A DNA stretch of 64,000 bases from Posidonia oceanica (taxonomy: Eukaryota > Streptophyta > Magnoliopsida > Alismatales > Posidoniaceae). Position 1 is the stretch's first letter, and each line of letters opens with the position of its first letter. A program made the position numbers and the translations under genes. This document shows positions 59,000-64,000 of the stretch, piece by piece. The stretch lies in the NCBI GenBank assembly GCA_037176725.1, contig JAZBRS010000076.1:117819001-117883000 (forward strand), given 5' to 3'. A model generated the notes under the pieces. The model had not been told where the DNA came from, searched no databases, and saw only the letters and a program-made list of their open reading frames with translations.

Positions 59000-59940
59000 T
59001 GATAGGACCGTAAACTATCATCTTGGGCCGATCCCCGATCTGGCTCGTAGTTGTGTTATACGGCTGACATCCAGTAACTGTCCCTCGTAATTGCACCTTC
59101 CAGTTGATAGGATTGTAAACTATCATTCTCTGGCTGATGATCCAAAACTCATCCTTGGCTGATATCCAAAACTATCACTTGCAATTACGTTTTACGGCTG
59201 ACATCCAGTAACTGTCCCTTGCAATTGCAGCTTCCAGTTGATAGGACTGTAAACTATCGCTCCAGTTGATAGGACTGTAAACTATCGTTCCAGTTGATAG
59301 GACTGTAAACTATCGCTCCGGTTGATAGGACCGTAAACTATCACCTGCAATTGCATTATATGGCTGATATCCAGTAACTATCCTTCATGATTGCGCTTTC
59401 TAGTTGATAGGACTGTAAACTATCGCTTCCAGTTGATAGGACTGTAAACTATCGTTCCAGTTGATAGGACTGTAAACTATCACTCGCAATCATGTTATAC
59501 GGCTGATATCCAGTAACTATCCCTCGCAAATGCCCTTTCCGGTTGATAGGACCGTAAACTATCGCTCCAATTGATAGGACTGTAAACTATCACTCCAGTT
59601 GATAGGCCTGTAAACAATCGCTTCCGGTTGATAGGACCGTAAACTATCATTCTTTGGCATTTGCGTTATACAGCTGATAAGCAGTAACTATCCCTCATGG
59701 TTTGTGGTTTCCAGTTGATAGGACTGTAAACTATCGCTTCCAGTTGATAGGACTGTAAACTATCGTTCCAGTAGATAGGTCTGTAAACTATCGCTTCCGG
59801 TTGATAGGACCGTAAACTATCCTGCACAACCATGTTATACGACTGATATCCAGTAACTATCACTCACAACTGCTTCCGGTTGATAGGTCCGTAAACTATC
59901 ACTCCCGGTTGATAGGACCGTAAACTATCTGGCCGATAAG
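59000..59940 (+). repeat. Tandem array B: GATAGGACTGTAAACTATC units, about 19 copies
   Basis: The unit is TTCCAGTTGATAGGACTGTA-AACTATCGC, about 27-30 bp, with GATAG pairing with CTATC. It is interspersed with TTATACGGCTGATATCCAGT-AACTATCC phrases. The same array is present in reverse in the older minus-oriented element (39620-39936). Confidence 0.93.
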
Positions 59941-60476
59941 CCCGACATCTTATCACCCTCTTCGCGCGACCTTGTCCCAGGAAGGCAAACTCCCGCATAC
60001 CCTCGCGATAGGAGAGCCATCCCCTCTCCCCTCGCACTTCTTTTGCCAGCTTGCTCCCCAGGCGGGGACAAGCTGCACTTTTTTCTTTTTCGCGTTGTCG
60101 CGCAAGTTTGGCCTACCTGCCAGATCCTTGCGCCACATCGCGCCTTCCTTTTAGCATTCCTTTGGCACCTTCAATTGCTAGCATTACATGCCAGTCTAAC
60201 ATCATCAGTAGCATCTGCACCGCATCAGCATTCTTATCTGTACTAACTTTTGCACTAACATTTGCATTGCATCTGCACTAGCATGCATTGTATGCATTGC
60301 ATCTCATCCATCTGCATTCGCACGCATTTGCATTTTGCATTGCGGCAACGGGCTACGACATTCGGTGTATCTGCCGAATAAGTAACTCACGCCAATAGCA
60401 AATCTTTTTGGCTCTCTAGTCAAATGGGGCGTCTTCTCAACCCTGAGCAGCGGTCTTGGTCCCCCTGACCTCGCTC

Positions 60477-60489
60477 AGGGAGGGGCATC
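60477..60489 (+). other. Polypurine tract of element E
   Basis: AGGGAGGGGCATC lies directly before the 3' LTR and is conserved in reverse at 39059-39071. It primes plus-strand synthesis. Confidence 0.85.
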
Positions 60490-63400
60490 TGTTGACACCC
60501 CATTTCGACTAGGCTGAATTGGCAAGATCTCTGGCAGCTAGGAAAAAAACCCACAATTACGCCTTTCCCCTCACCCTTCCTTTCAAATCAAAACCCCTCC
60601 TCAAACCTCAAAACCAAACCTAGAACCACACCCATTTTCTAACCTAGAAAACCACCCCAAAATCCTCTCAAAACCTTACCCTGAAACCATCCAAGACCTT
60701 ACCCTAAAACCATCCAAACCTAGGTCCGAATCCACACCTCTCCCTCTCTCTTTCCCTCCAAAACAAGCCCAAACTCAACCTAGGATTACACCCCTTTCCC
60801 GAACCCAAAAACTAACCAAAAACCATAGGAAAACTCACCATCCCTGACTTAACAAACCCACCAAAAATCCTAGAAACTTTCAAACCAAAACCACCTCTAA
60901 AAATCCTAGGAAACTTAGGCAAAACTACCCAATTTCTACACCTCAAAACCCTTTCAAAACTTTCTCAAAACCAAACCAAAACCCTAGGTCGAAGACTAGA
61001 GATCCTAGACTACACACTCACCAAATTTCACTCCTTTTTGAAACCTCTAAGACCTCCATTTACCCAAATTATCCTTTACTCTCTCTTGGATTATTCTTTT
61101 CTCTCTCCTCTCTCTCTCCTGATTATCATCCTGCTTTCCCCCCCTTTTCGCCCTCTTTTTAGTCTGGCTGTGGGCCCCCCTTGTACTTCCATCTATTCTC
61201 AACCTTATTCCTATTTTTATCTTATTTTTACCATTTTCTTTGATTTTCAAAAAATTACTTTCTTTCGACTCCTCTCTTTCCTATTTATCCCTCCATTTCT
61301 CCCTTTTCCTCTCCTTTCTAATTTCCTCTTCTCCTCTCTTACTAAACCCCTAAAAAACCTTCAAAAACATTTAAAACTCTAAAACAAAAGAGAAACAAGT
61401 AAAATCCTAAAAATAAATAATTAAAAACTTAAACAAACAATCAAAAACAAGAACCTAACTAAATCTAATTAAAAAAGGAAATTGAGAATGTGATCTAAAA
61501 AATGCCAAACAAACAAAAAGAAAATGCTATAAAATCAAAGAAAAAACCAAGATATAATCAAAACAAGCTAGAGTAAAAACCCTACTAAAAACAACCAAAA
61601 AAAACGAACCCTAAAAAAAGAAGAAAGCAATTAAGAGCATTAAGACAAGTAATTAATTAAAGAACACTTAACAAATCTAAAAGCAAACAATCAAAAATTT
61701 AAAAATACTTAATTAAACAAGAAAAACTTAACTAAAAAATATTAAAAGGATTCAACAAACAAAATCAAATTTAAAACAAGACTTAAACAAAACCCTAAAA
61801 GGGGATTAAAATCAAGGGCTAAAACTCTCCCTAATTAATTTAAAAACAATCTTTAAAAAACCTAATCAAAAATTCCAAAGACTTAACAAGAAAAACATAA
61901 CTAAAAGACAATTTAAAAACTTGACAAACATTTAAACAAAATCAAAAATCATTTAAAGAAAACTCAAAATCCTAATCAAAACTAAAACTCTTTAATCCTA
62001 ATTAACTAATTAAAAACAATCATTAAAAAACCTAATTAAAATCCTAACCTAAACACAACCATTCTAAAAACTCTTCCCATCCTTTTCTATTTTTATTTTA
62101 TTTTTATTTTTATTTTTTTTCTCCTTTCTCCTCTTTCTTTCTTTTTCTTCCTTCTTCCCTTTCTTTTCTACCCCTCCTTCTTTCCTTCTTTCTTAATTTC
62201 TTTTTTTTTTCTACTATGCAGCCCACAACCAGCCCACAGCCCGTTTTCCCCTCCTCATTCCCTCCTTCTCTTCTTCTTCTTCTTCTTCTTCTTCTTCTTC
62301 TTCTTCTTCTTCTTCTTCCATTCTTCTTCTCCTCCTCTCACAGCAAAACGACAGCCAACCCCTCTCTTTTTTCAAACCTCCACCTGACACCACCATGGAC
62401 TCTCCTCCATCACCACCATGCCCTGTGGCCGAAGACCAGCACAGCAACCCCTCCCATGCTCTGCCAAAAATGACAGAAACCCACTCCTTTGACCTCAGAC
62501 CATTGAATTCAGTGGAGAGAAAAGAGATCAAAACCGTTTTCTTTCCTACACAACCGAGATCTTTTTGGCACACTCTGAAAACACCAAGTCTCCAGCTCTT
62601 TCACCCTTCTTCCAGAACCCAAAAACACCCTGAATCCTTCCCGGAATCGACCTCCAAAGCCTTCAGCACCCAACACCTCCCAGAACGACCCTCTCCAATG
62701 AAAATCCACCACCACGAGCCTCCTAAAATCCCAGAACTTTGCCATCAGACTCACCAAGCAACCACCTTCCCGAGCCACCCAAAATCGCGTCCTAAAACCT
62801 CCCACACTCCTCACAGTCCACTACAAACACTTGGGTCCCTTTTTTGCCCAAAAACTTCAAACCTCCATAACTTCTTCCACACTCAGTGGAATCCACTTCC
62901 GTTTCCTCCCACGCACTCCCCAGACAACCACCTAGCCGCCCGTACCCTTGGCTCGGCCTGGAACGCCGCACAACGCCGCATCCACCTCGGCCTTCACAGC
63001 AAAGCCTCTGTTGAACCAGATCTCGCTTCGGGCTGTAGAACGCACTCCCGATTGCTCCGTCATCTTCCTTGGACCTCCGGCGACGCCCCTAAACCACCCC
63101 CGCACCTGCAGCCGCCGCCCTCCGCCGTCTCCACCTCCCTCCGGCCGGTCGAAATTCTCCTGGATGGGTGGCCTCCTCCAGCGCGCGTGAGGGGTGAAGC
63201 AAGCCTCCACCGGATTCCCCTCTTCTCCCTCTTGCTCCTCGGTCTTTCCCCGAGGGTTTTCATCGCCTGTGCCGCCCGCAATCCCTCGCCGAAGTTGCTG
63301 TCTTCTCCGGCGCCGGCCACCCCCACAGCAGCCGTCGCGCGCCGTTCGGTCGCCCCACGCTCCGCCGCAAGCCTCCGCAGCCTCCGTCGCACCCCGCCGC

Positions 63401-64000
63401 TCTCTCCCCACGCTCCGCCGCCCCGCGTTGCCCCTCCTCCTCTGGTCCAGAGCATCGCCGGCGATCCTCCGGTCGTCCACCTCCACTGTAAGCCTACTGT
63501 TACATTTTTTTTTATTTTTTCAGTAACTTAGTTTAATTTACTTGCATTGCATTCATGTCATATTAACTTTCTAATATTGCATGTAAGTCCTGATCAGATT
63601 AAGTTTTGTGTTATGCTGATTTAAAATCATGTTAAATTGCAATAAATGTCCACATTCTTGCATATTTGCACTGTCATCCACTTACAGTACATGTTCTTTA
63701 GTTGCCTTTTAATTAAAGTCCTGCATGTTTCTTTTATTGCATGATGGTCCTTTGTTGTTGTGATCCTAGTTGTACTACTTTAAATTTAGTCCAGTAAGTT
63801 GCCTTATTTGCATATCAGTCCAATCTTGGTTCAACATGACTTGCCATGCTTTATTGCTTGCCCCAGCATGTTTTTATTTTTGCAATTAGGTCCTTTAGAT
63901 GTTAAATGCCACTTAAATGCTTGCTGTTACCTTATTAAATTGTTGTTAAGTCCTAATCTTTGTGTTATTTGCATGTTGGTCCTTTGATCTGTTATCATGC
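60490..64000 (+). repeat. 3' LTR of element E, cut by the window end
   Basis: It is collinear with 39937-43458 of the 5' LTR, with few substitutions and a shorter CTT run. It stops in the T-rich part, so the minisatellite and the LTR end lie outside. Confidence 0.95.
62395..63531 (+). CDS. Second copy of the LTR-internal open frame
   Basis: It has 378 codons, the same frame as 41854-42984, the same CACCATGG start context, and ends two codons later. It is kept open in both LTRs but with many residue changes. It is listed for completeness; probably not a gene. Confidence 0.25.
   Translation: MDSPPSPPCPVAEDQHSNPSHALPKMTETHSFDLRPLNSVERKEIKTVFFPTQPRSFWHTLKTPSLQLFHPSSRTQKHPESFPESTSKAFSTQHLPERPSPMKIHHHEPPKIPELCHQTHQATTFPSHPKSRPKTSHTPHSPLQTLGSLFCPKTSNLHNFFHTQWNPLPFPPTHSPDNHLAARTLGSAWNAAQRRIHLGLHSKASVEPDLASGCRTHSRLLRHLPWTSGDAPKPPPHLQPPPSAVSTSLRPVEILLDGWPPPARVRGEASLHRIPLFSLLLLGLSPRVFIACAARNPSPKLLSSPAPATPTAAVARRSVAPRSAASLRSLRRTPPLSPHAPPPRVAPPPLVQSIAGDPPVVHLHCKPTVTFFFIFSVT

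Larger units (their letters stand above)
39937..64000 (+). mobile_element. Element E: giant Tat/Ogre-like Ty3/gypsy retrotransposon, runs past the window
   Basis: LTR starts at 39937 and 60490 both read TGTTGACACCCCATTTCGAC. The internal region of 14.66 kb holds, in order, the primer-binding site, 1.3-kb leader, gag, protease, G-patch, linker, RT, two RNase H domains, integrase, an extra sense-strand gene, two palindromic tandem arrays and the polypurine tract. With a 5.9-kb LTR the complete element should be about 26.4 kb and end near 66370. The two LTRs differ at about 8 positions in the first 560 bp by eye, so it is the youngest insertion here. It sits in the 3' internal region of the minus-oriented element. 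Its expected target duplication is GATAG (39932-39936). Confidence 0.93.

Noticed and set aside
58377..59090. CRISPR-like array and a 237-codon repeat protein
   Set aside because: Repeats carry degenerate spacers that are themselves repeated, no associated genes exist, and the context is a plant retrotransposon 3' region. The protein is only the repeat translated.
1..64000. Host protein-coding genes, tRNA or rRNA genes
   Set aside because: Every long frame with a recognisable domain belongs to a retrotransposon, and I found no cloverleaf or rRNA-like stretch by eye. A search with dedicated software could still find a small one.

Overview
The window reads as plant nuclear DNA, almost certainly angiosperm intergenic heterochromatin. 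It is a nest of very large Ty3/gypsy LTR retrotransposons of the Tat lineage (Ogre-like and Tat-like). The evidence is GT-AG introns of 69-94 bp, aspartic protease plus G-patch plus reverse transcriptase plus two successive RNase H domains plus integrase, LTRs of 1.6 and 5.9 kb, and extra genes with plant-mobile-domain (PMD)-type proteins. I see no ordinary host gene, no rRNA or tRNA gene and nothing bacterial. The species cannot be named from this sequence.

Layout, left to right. 1-3765 is a plus-oriented piece of a long LTR (family L). At about 3765 it is joined head-on to 3766-4301, the terminal piece of an L-type LTR in minus orientation. 4302-6104 is the left half of a decayed plus-strand pol (element G). 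It is interrupted by element H (6105-26563, 20.5 kb), flanked by the target duplication GTTGT. G resumes at 26564 and ends with integrase at about 29835. 29851-33192 is the end of a minus-oriented L-type LTR, interrupted by a complete 5.9-kb minus-oriented L LTR (33193-39058) and 0.88 kb of its internal region (39059-39936). Element E (plus strand) starts at 39937 and runs past the window end. Its 5' LTR is 39937-45827, its internal region 45828-60489, and its 3' LTR starts at 60490 and is cut at 64000. E should be about 26.4 kb long.

Element H carries, on the plus strand, gag, an extra protease-like domain, the usual protease, a G-patch, RT, two RNase H domains and integrase. On the opposite strand, between integrase and the 3' LTR, it carries a gene that resolves into nine exons (23907 down to 18757). 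Its seven downstream introns are short and all phase 0. It encodes about 800 residues: a disordered N-terminus, a PMD and a coiled-coil tail. Element E instead has a sense-strand extra gene (56616-57818) after integrase, of a related PMD/DUF7745-like type, followed by two tandem-repeat arrays whose units are short palindromes.

All three pol copies are broken. In the H and E frames and in the antisense gene the internal stops are TAG, with three TGA in H and no TAA. This is what deamination of methylated CAG and CGA codons would produce. E is the youngest insertion (about 8 mismatches in the first 560 bp of its two LTRs by eye) and H is older (about 7 in 165 bp).
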